This document shows, in pieces, positions 24,177-32,080 of a stretch of 64,000 bases of DNA. The position numbers and the translations under genes were made by a program. This DNA is from Streptomyces pactum (GTDB lineage Bacteria; Actinomycetota; Actinomycetes; Streptomycetales; Streptomycetaceae), in NCBI RefSeq assembly GCF_016031615.1, contig NZ_JACYXC010000001.1, forward strand, positions 930,001 through 994,000, in the 5' to 3' direction. A model generated the notes under the pieces. That model worked only from the letters and a program-made list of their open reading frames with translations, did no database searches and had not been told where the DNA came from. Position 1 is the first letter of the stretch; every line of letters begins with the position of its first letter.

Positions 24177-24719
24177 GTCCGGCTCTCCTTCAGTCACAGA
24201 GATCTTCCGACGACTGTAGCAGCCGCCGCCGCGGCGTGGACGGCGGGCGCCGGGCGCCCCGCCCCGGGCGCGCCCCGCTCACCGGCCCCCGCGGCGCGCG
24301 GGAGGGCCCGGGCCCGGTCCTTCCGCCACCGCCCGCCCCGGCCTGCCCCGCGGTCGCGGCACCGGGTCCTCCGCTCCCGCCGCCCGGGGACCACACGGCG
24401 GCGAGCACGGATACCGCACCCTTGCGGCACGCCGGGACACCACACGCCCGCCGGGCGGCCCTCCGCGGCAAACGGCACGCATTCCCCGGCTCGGCCATAC
24501 GAAAAGGCCAATCACTCGAAAGGGTGATTGGCGTCACCGTTTAGGCGGAGGCCACGCGGGAATTCCACCGGACTTCCGGTGGCCGGGAATAAAACCGTGC
24601 CGGAACGGCACGCGAACACGGACACCGCGGCGGTCCGGCCGACCGGGAAACCGGGTGTGCCCGCACAGACCCCGAACAGACCACGCCGACGTACGGGCGG
24701 CCGGCGCGGGTCCGCCGGC
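24177..24719. other. Intergenic region between ABC-F leader and small conserved gene
   Basis: About 540 bp. It holds the likely ABC-F promoter at its left end (TACAGT on the minus strand near 24213-24218) and a strong hairpin at 24507-24532; otherwise no gene. Confidence 0.5.
24507..24532 (-). terminator. Hairpin, probable terminator of the small gene at 24720-24956
   Basis: Perfect 9-bp stem GCCAATCAC / GTGATTGGC with loop TCGAAAGG, in an unusually A/T-rich patch. On the minus strand it is followed by TTTTCG, as expected for termination of leftward transcription. Confidence 0.55.
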
Positions 24720-24956
24720 TCAGCCGCCGGAGCGGCAGGTGAAACCGAGTCGCTTCATCGCCCGGGTGACCTCGGCGGCGGTGAAATCCCGCCGGTCCTG
24801 CCGGGTGACCACGGCCCCGACCTGCTTGACGGGGTAGCTGCGCCGTCCGATCACGACGGACTCGCCGGTGATGGGCTCGGGCTTGACGCTCGTCATCGCC
24901 TGCTCCACCTCGCTTGCGGTGAGATCGAAGGGGTAACCGGCGATGATGCAGCGCAT
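24720..24956 (-). CDS. Small conserved hypothetical protein
   Basis: A 78-residue protein: MRCIIAGYPFDLTASEVEQAM, then PEPITGESVVIGRRSYPVKQVGAVVTRQDRRDFTAAEVTRAMKRLGFTC. The two halves look like an internal repeat: both contain a hydrophobic core, FDLTASEVEQAM versus FTAAEVTRAM, with the G-YPVKQVG strand between. No catalytic motif is seen. It has normal codon bias and good internal structure, so it is probably a real gene of unknown function. It is transcribed away from the cold-shock gene, with 304 bp between start codons. Confidence 0.65.
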   Translation of the reverse strand: MRCIIAGYPFDLTASEVEQAMTSVKPEPITGESVVIGRRSYPVKQVGAVVTRQDRRDFTAAEVTRAMKRLGFTCRSGG

Positions 24957-25260
24957 GCGGCCTCAGCAGGGGCGAGAAGGGGTGGAGCGGGGTGTGCTCA
25001 GCGTGACACACCCCGGCACGAACAGGAAGCGTCGGGCGGGCCGCCGAAATTTTTTCCGCGAAATACGCCGCCGCCCCGGAGACTGTGCTACCTTCGAATC
25101 AGTTGCAGTTGTGGTACCCATGAACTTTGTGTGCGCCTGACGAGATGTAACAGTCGGGCGCATTTTGTTTTTCCGGTCACTCCGGATGGGGTCATTACGG
25201 CGACGGGGAGGCGCGCGTCCCGCGCGTTTCCGGTACGGCCCCTTAACAGGAGGAGATCCT
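24957..25260. other. Divergent leader region of the small gene and the cold-shock gene
   Basis: About 300 bp, less GC-rich than its surroundings. It contains a six-codon ORF, a strong terminator-like hairpin with U-tract, a second small CCGG hairpin and the csp ribosome site GGAGGAG. Confidence 0.55.
25120..25172 (+). promoter_or_regulatory. Attenuator-like leader upstream of the cold-shock gene
   Basis: A short ORF (ATG at 25120, peptide MNFVCA, stop at 25138-25140) runs into the left arm of an 11-bp stem (GTGCGCCTGAC / GTCGGGCGCAT, two G-U pairs, loop GAGATGTAACA) followed by TTTGTTTTT. This looks like an intrinsic terminator inside the leader, 90 bases before the cold-shock start codon. 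The ORF has no clear ribosome site, so its translation is uncertain. Confidence 0.45.
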
Positions 25261-25464
25261 ATGGCTACCGGCACCGTGAAGTGGTTCAACGCGGAAAAGG
25301 GCTTCGGCTTCATCGAGCAGGACGGCGGCGGCGCCGACGTCTTCGCCCACTACTCGAACATCGCCACCCAGGGCTTCCGCGAGCTGCGGGAAGGCCAGAA
25401 GGTGACCTTCGACGTCACCCAGGGCCAGAAGGGCCCGCAGGCCGAGAACATCGTTCCGGCCTGA
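25261..25464 (+). CDS. Cold-shock domain protein (CspA family)
   Basis: A 67-residue single cold-shock domain. RNP-1 KGFGFIE (residues 14-20) and RNP-2 DVFAHYS (26-32) are intact, as is the basic start MATGTVKWFNAEKG. It binds single-stranded RNA and DNA and melts mRNA structure. Streptomycetes have several copies. An AGGAGGAG ribosome site lies just before the ATG. The long structured leader suggests post-transcriptional control. A strong terminator follows 30 bp after the stop, so the unit is monocistronic. Confidence 0.95.
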   Translation: MATGTVKWFNAEKGFGFIEQDGGGADVFAHYSNIATQGFRELREGQKVTFDVTQGQKGPQAENIVPA

Positions 25465-25493
25465 CGCCCCGGGCGTCCACAGCGGCGTCACTC

Positions 25494-25537
25494 GGGCAGG
25501 GTCCGCACCTCCAGCAGGTGCGGGCCCTGCCCTTTTT
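25494..25537 (+). terminator. Intrinsic terminator of the cold-shock gene
   Basis: A 17-bp stem (GGGCAGGGTCCGCACCT / AGGTGCGGGCCCTGCCC, one G-U) with loop CCAGC and a TTTTT tail: the clearest intrinsic terminator in the window. Confidence 0.92.
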
Positions 25538-25714
25538 GCTGCCCGGTCCCGGTCCCGCACGGCATCCGCCCGGGACCGGATCAACCCTCCTCCCCCGCGC
25601 GGAGTCTTTCCCCGCGACGGCCTCCCGACGACCGACTCCGGCCCCCTTCCGGCGGCCCGGGGCGCGGGGGCCGCGGGGTGGCACCACCCCACCGACCGTA
25701 CGAGGGGGAACACC

Positions 25715-26977
25715 GTGAGGAGCGGGCACATGACCTTACGACGAGCGGCGCTGAGCGGCGCGGCGGCAGTGGCGGTGGCGGCGATGACCGCCACCGCGCT
25801 CGCCGCACCGGCCTGGGCGGGTACCGGCCGGGACACCGGCCGCGGCACCGGCCACCAGGCACTGCACCGCGCCATGGAGACCGTGGTCGAGGGCGGGACA
25901 CCGGGCGTCACGGCCCAGGCCCGGGACGGCAGGGGCGTGTGGCGCGCCGCCGTGGGCACCGGTGACCTGCGGACCGGGAAGCCGCGCGGAACCGAGGACC
26001 GGTTCCGCGTCGCCAGCATCACCAAGACGTTCGTGGCCACCGTGCTGCTCCAGATGGAGGCCGAGGGCAAGCTCGACCTCGACGACACGGTGGACCGGTG
26101 GCTGCCGGGACTCGTCCGGGGCAACGGCCACGACGGACGCGAGATCACCGTCCGGCAGTTGCTCAACCACACCAGCGGCGTCTACGACTTCCTCAACGAC
26201 CAGGAGTACCTGGACACCTACGTCCTGGCCCCGGGCTTCCTCGAACACCGCTACGAGACCAGGACCCCGCAGGCGGCCGTGGACGTGGCCATGTCCCACG
26301 CGCCGGACTTCGCCCCCGGCACCCGGCACCAGTACTCCAACACCAACTACGTGCTGGCCGGCCTGATCATCGAGGCGGTGGGCGGCAACACCTACGAGGA
26401 CGAGGTGCGCTCCCGCATCATCGGACCGCTGAAGCTGCGGGGCACCGTCATGCCGGGCGACACCTGGCACATGCCCCGGCCCAGCAGCCGCGCCTACTCG
26501 ACGCTCTCCCTCGACCCGGCGGCGACGAAGATCTACGACGTCACGGAGCAGAACGCCTCGCAGTCCTGGGCCGACGGCGACATCATCTCCACCACCGGCG
26601 ATCTGAACCGCTTCCTCACCGCGCTGCTCCGCGGCGAGCTGCTGCCGCCCGCGCAGCTCAAGGCCATGCTGACGGCCGTACCGGTGCCCGACGAGGAGTA
26701 CAGCGGATACGGGCTGGGCATCGGCACCTACCGGACCAGCTGCGGCACCACGGTGTGGGGCCACAGCGGCGGCTGGCTCGGCTCGCTCTCCGAGGTGGTC
26801 TCCACCGCGGACGGGCGGCACAGCCTGGCCTACAACCTCAACGGGGACTGGAGCATGTCCGCCAGCCTGGTGGAGGCCGAGTTCTGCGGGGTGACGGGCG
26901 GGAGCGGCCGGGCCGCCGCCCCCGGCGACCGGCTCCCGCGGAAGCCCGACGCCACCGGGGTCCGCGCCGGACGCTGA
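25715..26977 (+). CDS. Secreted serine hydrolase, class C beta-lactamase / D-Ala-D-Ala carboxypeptidase fold
   Basis: A 420-residue protein with a Sec signal (basic start, then AALSGAAAVAVAAMTATALA, cleavage near AWA-G at residue 35). The penicillin-binding fold motifs are present: SITK (Ser101, Lys104), YSN (207-209) and HSG (350-352). Such enzymes are DD-peptidases, esterases or peptidases of the R61 group. GTG 25715 has a GAGGGGGAA ribosome site; ATG 25730 also has AGGAG eight bases upstream, so either start may be used. Codon 3 after that ATG is TTA (25736-25738), a rare leucine codon that makes translation depend on the developmentally regulated bldA tRNA in streptomycetes. Stands alone, convergent with the next gene. 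Confidence 0.88.
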   Translation: MRSGHMTLRRAALSGAAAVAVAAMTATALAAPAWAGTGRDTGRGTGHQALHRAMETVVEGGTPGVTAQARDGRGVWRAAVGTGDLRTGKPRGTEDRFRVASITKTFVATVLLQMEAEGKLDLDDTVDRWLPGLVRGNGHDGREITVRQLLNHTSGVYDFLNDQEYLDTYVLAPGFLEHRYETRTPQAAVDVAMSHAPDFAPGTRHQYSNTNYVLAGLIIEAVGGNTYEDEVRSRIIGPLKLRGTVMPGDTWHMPRPSSRAYSTLSLDPAATKIYDVTEQNASQSWADGDIISTTGDLNRFLTALLRGELLPPAQLKAMLTAVPVPDEEYSGYGLGIGTYRTSCGTTVWGHSGGWLGSLSEVVSTADGRHSLAYNLNGDWSMSASLVEAEFCGVTGGSGRAAAPGDRLPRKPDATGVRAGR

Positions 26978-26990
26978 CCCGACGCCGGGC

Positions 26991-27032
26991 GCCGGTCCCG
27001 GCACCGTGGGCGACCGCGGTGCCGGGACCGGC
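26991..27032. terminator. Bidirectional hairpin terminator
   Basis: A perfect 16-bp stem GCCGGTCCCGGCACCG / CGGTGCCGGGACCGGC with a 10-base loop, between convergent genes. Confidence 0.7.
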
Positions 27033-27156
27033 GGCCCCTGCGCCATAGGCCGACGCCCGGCGCCGACGCACCGTGGTCCCGGCCCCGGCGGTTCACCGCC
27101 GTCCGCCCGGGCGGGCGGCCCGGGCGCCGGGGCCCCGGGCGGGCGGCCCGGCCGGC

Positions 27157-27990
27157 TCAGGCCGGCGCCTCGACCCTGACCCGTTCCCCGCGGCGGCACA
27201 TCAGCACATCGGCCGGGAACTGCGAGCGCCGGGTCTCCGCCAGGAAGTCCGACAGCGGGGAGCGCATGACGGTGTAGTCCTCGTAGTGCACCGGCATGAC
27301 CTGCCGCGGCCGGACCGTCCGCACCAGCCGGGCCCCCTGGGCGGCGTCCATGGTGACGAGCAGGCCGCCGGGGAGCCGGGTGCCGCCGAGGTGGACGACG
27401 GCGAGGTGGATCTCCGGGCAGCGGCGCGCGATCTCCTCGATGCCGGGGAAGACCAGGGTGTCGCCGGTGAGGTAGATCCGCAGCCGCACCGGTCCGCCCG
27501 GCGGTCCGAACTCCAGCAGGCTGCCCATCACCGGGGGCAGCAGCCGCCGGGCCGGCCCCGGGCCGTGCCGCCCGGGCAGCGCGGTCACCCGCACCTGCGC
27601 GTCGGCGCCGAGCAGCGCGTGGTGGTGCCAGGTGGGGAGGCCGGTGGCGCGGCTGAAGCCGTACAGGCCCTGGAGCCGGCGCGAGGCGTGCGGGGTGGTG
27701 ATCACCGGCAGCGACCGGTCGAGGTTCCGCCGGGCCACCCGGTCCCAGTGGTCGCCGTGCAGATGGGACAGCACGACGGCGTCCAGGCGGGGCGGCAGGT
27801 CGCGCACCCCCAGGGCGGGTTCGGTCAGCCGCCGGGAGAACAGGCCCTTGCCCAGGTAGGCGTACTGACCGCGGTGCAGGAAGTTGGGATCGGTGAGCAG
27901 CGTCAGATCGCCGTAGCGGATCAGCAGGGTGGCGTTGCCGATGAAGGTGATCTCGGCGACGCCGCCGGGCAGGGGCGCTTCCCACTCCAT
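27157..27990 (-). CDS. MBL-fold metallo-hydrolase (UlaG-like)
   Basis: A 277-residue protein with the metallo-beta-lactamase core: ITFIGNATLLIRYGDLTLLTDPNF at the N-terminus (the strand-turn typical of UlaG-like hydrolases), metal motif SHLHGDHWD (His76, His78, Asp80, His81), a TGDT loop, and MPVHYEDYT near the C-terminus supplying the last metal His. Close relatives include lactonases and phospholipase-D-like NAPE hydrolases; the substrate here is unknown. The ATG at 27990 was chosen since the open frame upstream has no family sequence; a GGAGG-like site (AGGAGGAAG) precedes it. Cytoplasmic, single-gene unit. Confidence 0.85.
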   Translation of the reverse strand: MEWEAPLPGGVAEITFIGNATLLIRYGDLTLLTDPNFLHRGQYAYLGKGLFSRRLTEPALGVRDLPPRLDAVVLSHLHGDHWDRVARRNLDRSLPVITTPHASRRLQGLYGFSRATGLPTWHHHALLGADAQVRVTALPGRHGPGPARRLLPPVMGSLLEFGPPGGPVRLRIYLTGDTLVFPGIEEIARRCPEIHLAVVHLGGTRLPGGLLVTMDAAQGARLVRTVRPRQVMPVHYEDYTVMRSPLSDFLAETRRSQFPADVLMCRRGERVRVEAPA

Positions 27991-28483
27991 CGGCTTCCTC
28001 CTTCGCCGGTCCACCGCCCCGCGTGCCGCCGGCCGCGCCCCGGGGCGGGCGGCACGGCCCGCGGGGGCCGGACCGGCACGGCGGCTGCGCACCGTACGGG
28101 CGTACGGCACCGTGCGCGCCGGCCGGCGGCCGCGTGCCCGCGGGCGGCCGCCGCAGGGGCCGTGGCGCCCCGTCGGGAAACCGTCCGCCGGTCCCGGCAC
28201 CCCCACCGGGTCCCCGCCGACACCGGCACGAAACCCGCCGGCCGGCCGCACAGCGCCGACGGGCCCGGCCGGACCGGACCGCCGGCGGGACACACCGGTG
28301 GCCGGCGGGACACACCGGGGACGCACCGCCATCGGGGACACCACCGGCCCTGCGACACCGCCGGCCCGCGCGAACCACCGGACCGTGGAGGCCACCGGTC
28401 CGAGGCCCCGCCGGCTCGCGCCAACCGCCGGTTCGCGAAAGGTCACCGCCCCAAAGAGACCGGCGGCCCGGGGAAGCCGCCGG
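27991..28483. other. Intergenic region with an 18-bp direct repeat
   Basis: About 490 bp, no gene. Holds the terminator of the ctaD operon and two perfect copies of GCCGGCGGGACACACCGG (28281-28298 and 28301-28318). Confidence 0.55.
28281..28318. repeat. 18-bp perfect direct repeat, 2 copies, 20-bp period
   Basis: GCCGGCGGGACACACCGG occurs twice, separated by two bases; related shorter pieces surround it. Confidence 0.8.
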
Positions 28484-28485
28484 TC
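28458..28485 (-). terminator. Terminator overlapping the last codon of the ctaD operon
   Basis: Perfect 10-bp stem GACCGGCGGC / GCCGCCGGTC with an 8-base loop, followed on the minus strand by TCTTTGG. It overlaps the stop codon of the small membrane protein gene. Confidence 0.65.
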
Positions 28486-28870
28486 AGCGGGTGGTGCCGG
28501 TGCCGAGGAGGGCGGCGAGGCAGAGGATCGCCGCCGACACCAGAAGCACCGCGGTGGTGCACAGCAGCCGGCGGCGCAGCTGTTCGTACCGGGCGGTGTA
28601 CTCCTCCTTCAGCTCCTCGCAGCGGGCCACCACCGACCGCAGGGCGGTCCGGGTGACCTCGACGTGCGCCTCGGCGAAGCGGCGGGCCACCTCCTCGTGC
28701 TGTGCCGTGGTGAGCCACGTCAGGCCGGCCGCGAACGCCTCGCCCTCCTCGCGGGCGGTGTGCAGCGCCGCCCGGCACATCAGGTACCCCTCGATCCGGG
28801 CGAGGCCGGCCGCGACGTCCTCCGTGCCGGTGCCGTCGGGCGGCTGCGGGACGGCGGTCCCCCCGGTCAT
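28484..28870 (-). CDS. Small tail-anchored membrane protein of unknown function, coupled to ctaD
   Basis: A 128-residue protein. The first 95 residues are helical and charged (RIEGYLMCRAALHTAREEGEAF, then EEVARRFAEAHVEVTRTAL and RCEELKEEYTARYEQLRRRL), followed by one C-terminal membrane segment (LLCTTAVLLVSAAILCLAALL). Its ATG overlaps the ctaD stop codon in an ATGA arrangement, so it is translationally coupled to the oxidase subunit. No known oxidase assembly factor motif (no Cys-x3-Cys copper site) is seen. The coupling suggests a role beside this oxidase, but that is inference. Confidence 0.7.
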   Translation of the reverse strand: MTGGTAVPQPPDGTGTEDVAAGLARIEGYLMCRAALHTAREEGEAFAAGLTWLTTAQHEEVARRFAEAHVEVTRTALRSVVARCEELKEEYTARYEQLRRRLLCTTAVLLVSAAILCLAALLGTGTTR

Positions 28871-30600
28871 GTGCGGCCCGGGTCCGCGGGGCCGCCGGGA
28901 CGGTCCTTCGCCATGCCCTCGTCGGCGTCGAGGACGTCACGCTGGTCGCTGTTCTCGGCCTGGTCGATGGCGGCGATGTCGGGGTGGTGCAGGTCGAAGG
29001 CCGGGGATTCGGAGCGGATCCGCGGCAGGGTGAGGAAGTTGTGGCGGGGCGGCGGGCAGGAGGTCGCCCACTCCAGCGAGCGCCCGTAGCCCCAGGGGTC
29101 GTCCACCTCCAGCGGCTCGGCGTACTTGGCCGTCTTCCACACGTTGTACAGGAACGGCAGCGTGGACAGGCCGAGGAGGAAGGAGCCGATGGTGGAGACG
29201 GTGTTCAGCGAGGTGAAGCCGTCGGAGGACAGGTAGTCGGCGTACCGCCGGGGCATCCCTTCGGCACCCAGCCAGTGCTGCACCAGGAAGGTGGTGTGGA
29301 AGCCGACGAACAGGGTCCAGAAGTGGATCTTCCCGAGCCGTTCGTCGAGCATCCGTCCGGTGAATTTCGGCCACCAGAAGTGGAAGCCGGCGAACATGGC
29401 GAAGACCACGGTGCCGAAGATGACGTAGTGGAAGTGGGCGACCACGAAGTAGCTGTCGGTGACGTGCCAGTCGAGCGGCGGTGAGGCGAGCAGCACCCCG
29501 GTGAGCCCCCCGAAGAGGAAGGTCACCAGGAAGCCGGTGGCCCAGAGCATGGGGGTCTCGAAGGAGAGCGACCCGGACCACATGGTGCCGATCCAGTTGA
29601 AGAACTTCACCCCGGTGGGCACGGCGATGAGGAACGACATGAAGGAGAAGAACGGCAGCAGTACGGCTCCGGTGGGGAACATGTGGTGCGCCCAGACGGT
29701 CACCGACAGACCGGCGATGGCGACGGTGGCGCCGACCAGTCCGACGTAACCGAAGATCGGCTTGCGGGCGAACACCGGGATGATCTCGGTGACGACCCCG
29801 AAGAACGGCAGGGCGATGATGTAGACCTCGGGGTGCCCGAAGAACCAGAACAGGTGCTGCCACAGCAGCGCGCCGCCGTGGGCCGGGTCGAAGATCTGCG
29901 CCCCGAACTTGCGGTCCGCCTCCAGCGCGAACAGGCTCGCGGCGAGCACCGGGAAGGCCAGCAGCACCAGGGTGCTGGTGAGCAGCACGTTCCAGGTGAA
30001 GATCGGCATGCGGAACATCGTCATGCCCGGCGCCCGCATGCAGATGATCGTGGTGATGAAGTTGACCGAGCCCAGGATGGTGCCGAAGCCGGACAGCGCC
30101 AGCCCCATCACCCACAGGTCTCCGCCCACCCCCGGGGTGCGGGTCTCGCTCGACAGCGGCGTGTAGGCGAACCAGCCGAAGTCGGCCGCGCCCTGGGAGG
30201 TGAGGAAGGAGCTGACCGCGATCAGCGACCCGAAGAGGAACAGCCAGTAGGAAAGCATGTTCAACCGCGGGAACGCCACGTCGGGCGAGCCGATCTGCAG
30301 CGGCATGATGGCGTTAGCGAACCCGGCGAACAGCGGGGTGGCGAACATCAGCAGCATGATCGTGCCGTGCATGGTGAACGACTGGTTGAACTGCTCGTTG
30401 GAGATCATCTGCAGGCCGGGCCGGGCCAGCTCGGCGCGCATGAGGAGCGCCAGCACGCCGCCGAAGACGAAGAAGCCGAACGCGGTGACCATGTACAGCG
30501 CGCCGATCTTCTTGTGGTCCGTCGTCGTGATCCACGACACCGCCACGGCGCCGGGCGATTTCCACCGGGTCGCTGCCAGGTCCTCCGACTCAACCGCCAT
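28867..30600 (-). CDS. ctaD: Cytochrome c oxidase subunit I, aa3 type (stand-alone copy)
   Basis: A 577-residue, twelve-helix haem-copper oxidase subunit. Conserved ligands are visible: low-spin haem His in QSFTMHGTIMLLMF, CuB His and cross-linked Tyr in FWFFGHPEVYIIALP, the HH pair in VWAHHMFPTG, and the two haem His in VAHFHYVIFG. The K-channel and D-channel regions look complete. It reduces O2 to water in the membrane. Genes for subunits II and III, haem A synthesis and the bc1 complex are not adjacent, so this is probably a second CtaD copy away from the main cta-qcr locus. The start ATG at 30600 gives MAVESEDL; an upstream in-frame start is less likely. It heads a two-gene operon. Confidence 0.93.
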   Translation of the reverse strand: MAVESEDLAATRWKSPGAVAVSWITTTDHKKIGALYMVTAFGFFVFGGVLALLMRAELARPGLQMISNEQFNQSFTMHGTIMLLMFATPLFAGFANAIMPLQIGSPDVAFPRLNMLSYWLFLFGSLIAVSSFLTSQGAADFGWFAYTPLSSETRTPGVGGDLWVMGLALSGFGTILGSVNFITTIICMRAPGMTMFRMPIFTWNVLLTSTLVLLAFPVLAASLFALEADRKFGAQIFDPAHGGALLWQHLFWFFGHPEVYIIALPFFGVVTEIIPVFARKPIFGYVGLVGATVAIAGLSVTVWAHHMFPTGAVLLPFFSFMSFLIAVPTGVKFFNWIGTMWSGSLSFETPMLWATGFLVTFLFGGLTGVLLASPPLDWHVTDSYFVVAHFHYVIFGTVVFAMFAGFHFWWPKFTGRMLDERLGKIHFWTLFVGFHTTFLVQHWLGAEGMPRRYADYLSSDGFTSLNTVSTIGSFLLGLSTLPFLYNVWKTAKYAEPLEVDDPWGYGRSLEWATSCPPPRHNFLTLPRIRSESPAFDLHHPDIAAIDQAENSDQRDVLDADEGMAKDRPGGPADPGRT

Positions 30601-31026
30601 CGCCACTGTTGTCGATCCTCTCCGCCCGGCTGCCGGCAGCCGCACCACCGGCGGCGCTCTTCAGGGGTGGTGGGCAGCACGGTCCGCCGCACACCACACG
30701 CTGACCGTTGATATCCCACGAACGGCGCATGTGTCGGGATTAATCCGTTTGTGGGCGTGGTGGCCGAAACGGTGCGGGGAGAGGCGGGCGAAGGGGCGGG
30801 GGAGGGGCGGAGCGAAGTACCGGCCGGGCGGGGGTACGGGCACGCCCGCGCCCGGCCGGCGGCGCGGGCCCGGGTCGGTGGCCGGCCCGACCGGCACGCG
30901 ACCCCGGGCAGGGACCCCGGGCGCGCAGCGACTCAGCCCGACGACCCGAGCCGCGCCGGGCTCGGGCCGGGCCGGCATCCCGGGTCGCACCGCGGTCGCG
31001 CCGACGGCTCGGACCGGGTCGGCGGC
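30601..31026. other. ctaD promoter region
   Basis: About 430 bp. Around 30700-30760 the sequence is less GC-rich and contains the 10-bp palindrome GGATTAATCC (30737-30746); the rest is featureless GC-rich DNA with short direct repeats of GACCCCGGGC near 30900. Confidence 0.5.
30737..30746. promoter_or_regulatory. Palindrome in the ctaD promoter region
   Basis: GGATTAATCC, a perfect palindrome 137 bp upstream of the ctaD start, in the only A/T-rich spot of the region; possible operator. Confidence 0.3.
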
Positions 31027-31632
31027 TCAGACCGGGTCGGCGGGGGCCACACCCAGCAGCTCGGTGAGCGGTGACCGGTGGAGGTCGGCGACCGGGGCGA
31101 GGAACCCGGGGTCGCGCAGCAGCCGGGCGGCCTGCCGGTCGTGCCGGTCCGGGGTGGTGAGCCGGGGGAAGGCCACCGGCCCGCCGGCCGTGTGCTCGCC
31201 GCCGTCCAGCGCGGCCACCGCGGCGCCGGCCAGGGCCGGGTCGGTCAGCAGGCACGCCGCCCAGCTGGCCACCACCTCGTCCACCCAGCTGCGCCAGGGC
31301 TGTCCGGCGGGGCCGGGCCGGCCGGTGCCGGCATCCGCGTCCACGTCCGCACGCTCCACGCCGGCACCCGGGTCCGTACCGCGGCCGCCCGCGCCGGGCC
31401 CGTCCGCGCCGGCGACGAAGAGCCGGTCCAGCCGGCCGGAGCCGCCCGGCCCCAGCAGCCGTACCAGTTCCACGTCGATCGCGGTCGGGTAGCGCAGCCA
31501 CGCGGCGGCCGTCACGGCCTGCCGGGCCTGCGCCTCGGCGAGCGCCGCGCTCCAGGGGCCACCCAGGGACGGGTAGGCGAGAACCAGCCACCGGGTGGTG
31601 GCCGCTATGACGGGGGTGAGACCGGCGGTCAC
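31027..31632 (-). CDS. Hypothetical protein
   Basis: A frame of 201 residues from a GTG at 31632, which has an AGGAG box nine bases upstream; an ATG at 31698 would add 22 residues but lacks a ribosome site. Sequence: TPVIAATTRWLVLAYPSLGGPW, then QAVTAAAWLRYPTAIDVELVRLLG, a Gly/Asp-rich loop, and WVDEVVASWAACLLTDPAL. Overall helical and soluble; no domain is recognised. Codon bias is good. It may be an unassigned stress or regulatory protein; no support for a specific role. Confidence 0.55.
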   Translation of the reverse strand: MTAGLTPVIAATTRWLVLAYPSLGGPWSAALAEAQARQAVTAAAWLRYPTAIDVELVRLLGPGGSGRLDRLFVAGADGPGAGGRGTDPGAGVERADVDADAGTGRPGPAGQPWRSWVDEVVASWAACLLTDPALAGAAVAALDGGEHTAGGPVAFPRLTTPDRHDRQAARLLRDPGFLAPVADLHRSPLTELLGVAPADPV

Positions 31633-31698
31633 GTCGACCACTCCTGTCCTGCTCGGCGCGGGCGGCGTGGTCGGCACCGGCAACCGCGTGTGGTCCAT

Positions 31699-32080
31699 CG
31701 GAGTGACGGCTCACGCTACCTCGCGAACCGGGCACAACGGGATGAGCTACGCCACTTCCCGCAGGTGACGGCGGTCGCACCCCCGGCGGTCACCCCCGGC
31801 GGTCGCACCCGCCGCAGGAGGGGCCCGGCCGGCGTCCCGGCACCGCCGACGGACACCCGGCCGGGGTGAGGGGGCCCGAACGGCCGCCCGCCCCGGCCGG
31901 GTGGCGCGCCCGCCGGGGGCCCGCGGCGGCAGCGGCCCGCCCCGGGAGGCGGCCAGCGGATTGGTACGTATAGCGCGAACGGAAGCGTGGAACGCGGAAG
32001 GGGACAAACCGCTCGCCGCCGGGGCCGGGACCGGACCGGCGGCGCGCGATACGGAACGCACGACGGAACGAGGAGGCGGC
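31699..32080. other. Divergent promoter region before the CBS gene
   Basis: About 380 bp without a gene; the CBS-protein ribosome site AGGAGG lies at its right end. A GGCCC-GAAC-GGCCG motif near 31875 is only a poor match to the island operator. Confidence 0.5.

Noticed and set aside
28443..28940. Alternative 165-residue minus-strand frame over the small membrane protein
   Set aside because: Arg/His-rich out-of-frame shadow of the 128-residue protein, which has a membrane helix and ATGA coupling.
31870..31890. Island-type operator before the CBS gene
   Set aside because: GGCCC-GAAC-GGCCG has the wrong left half-site and lies about 200 bp from the start.
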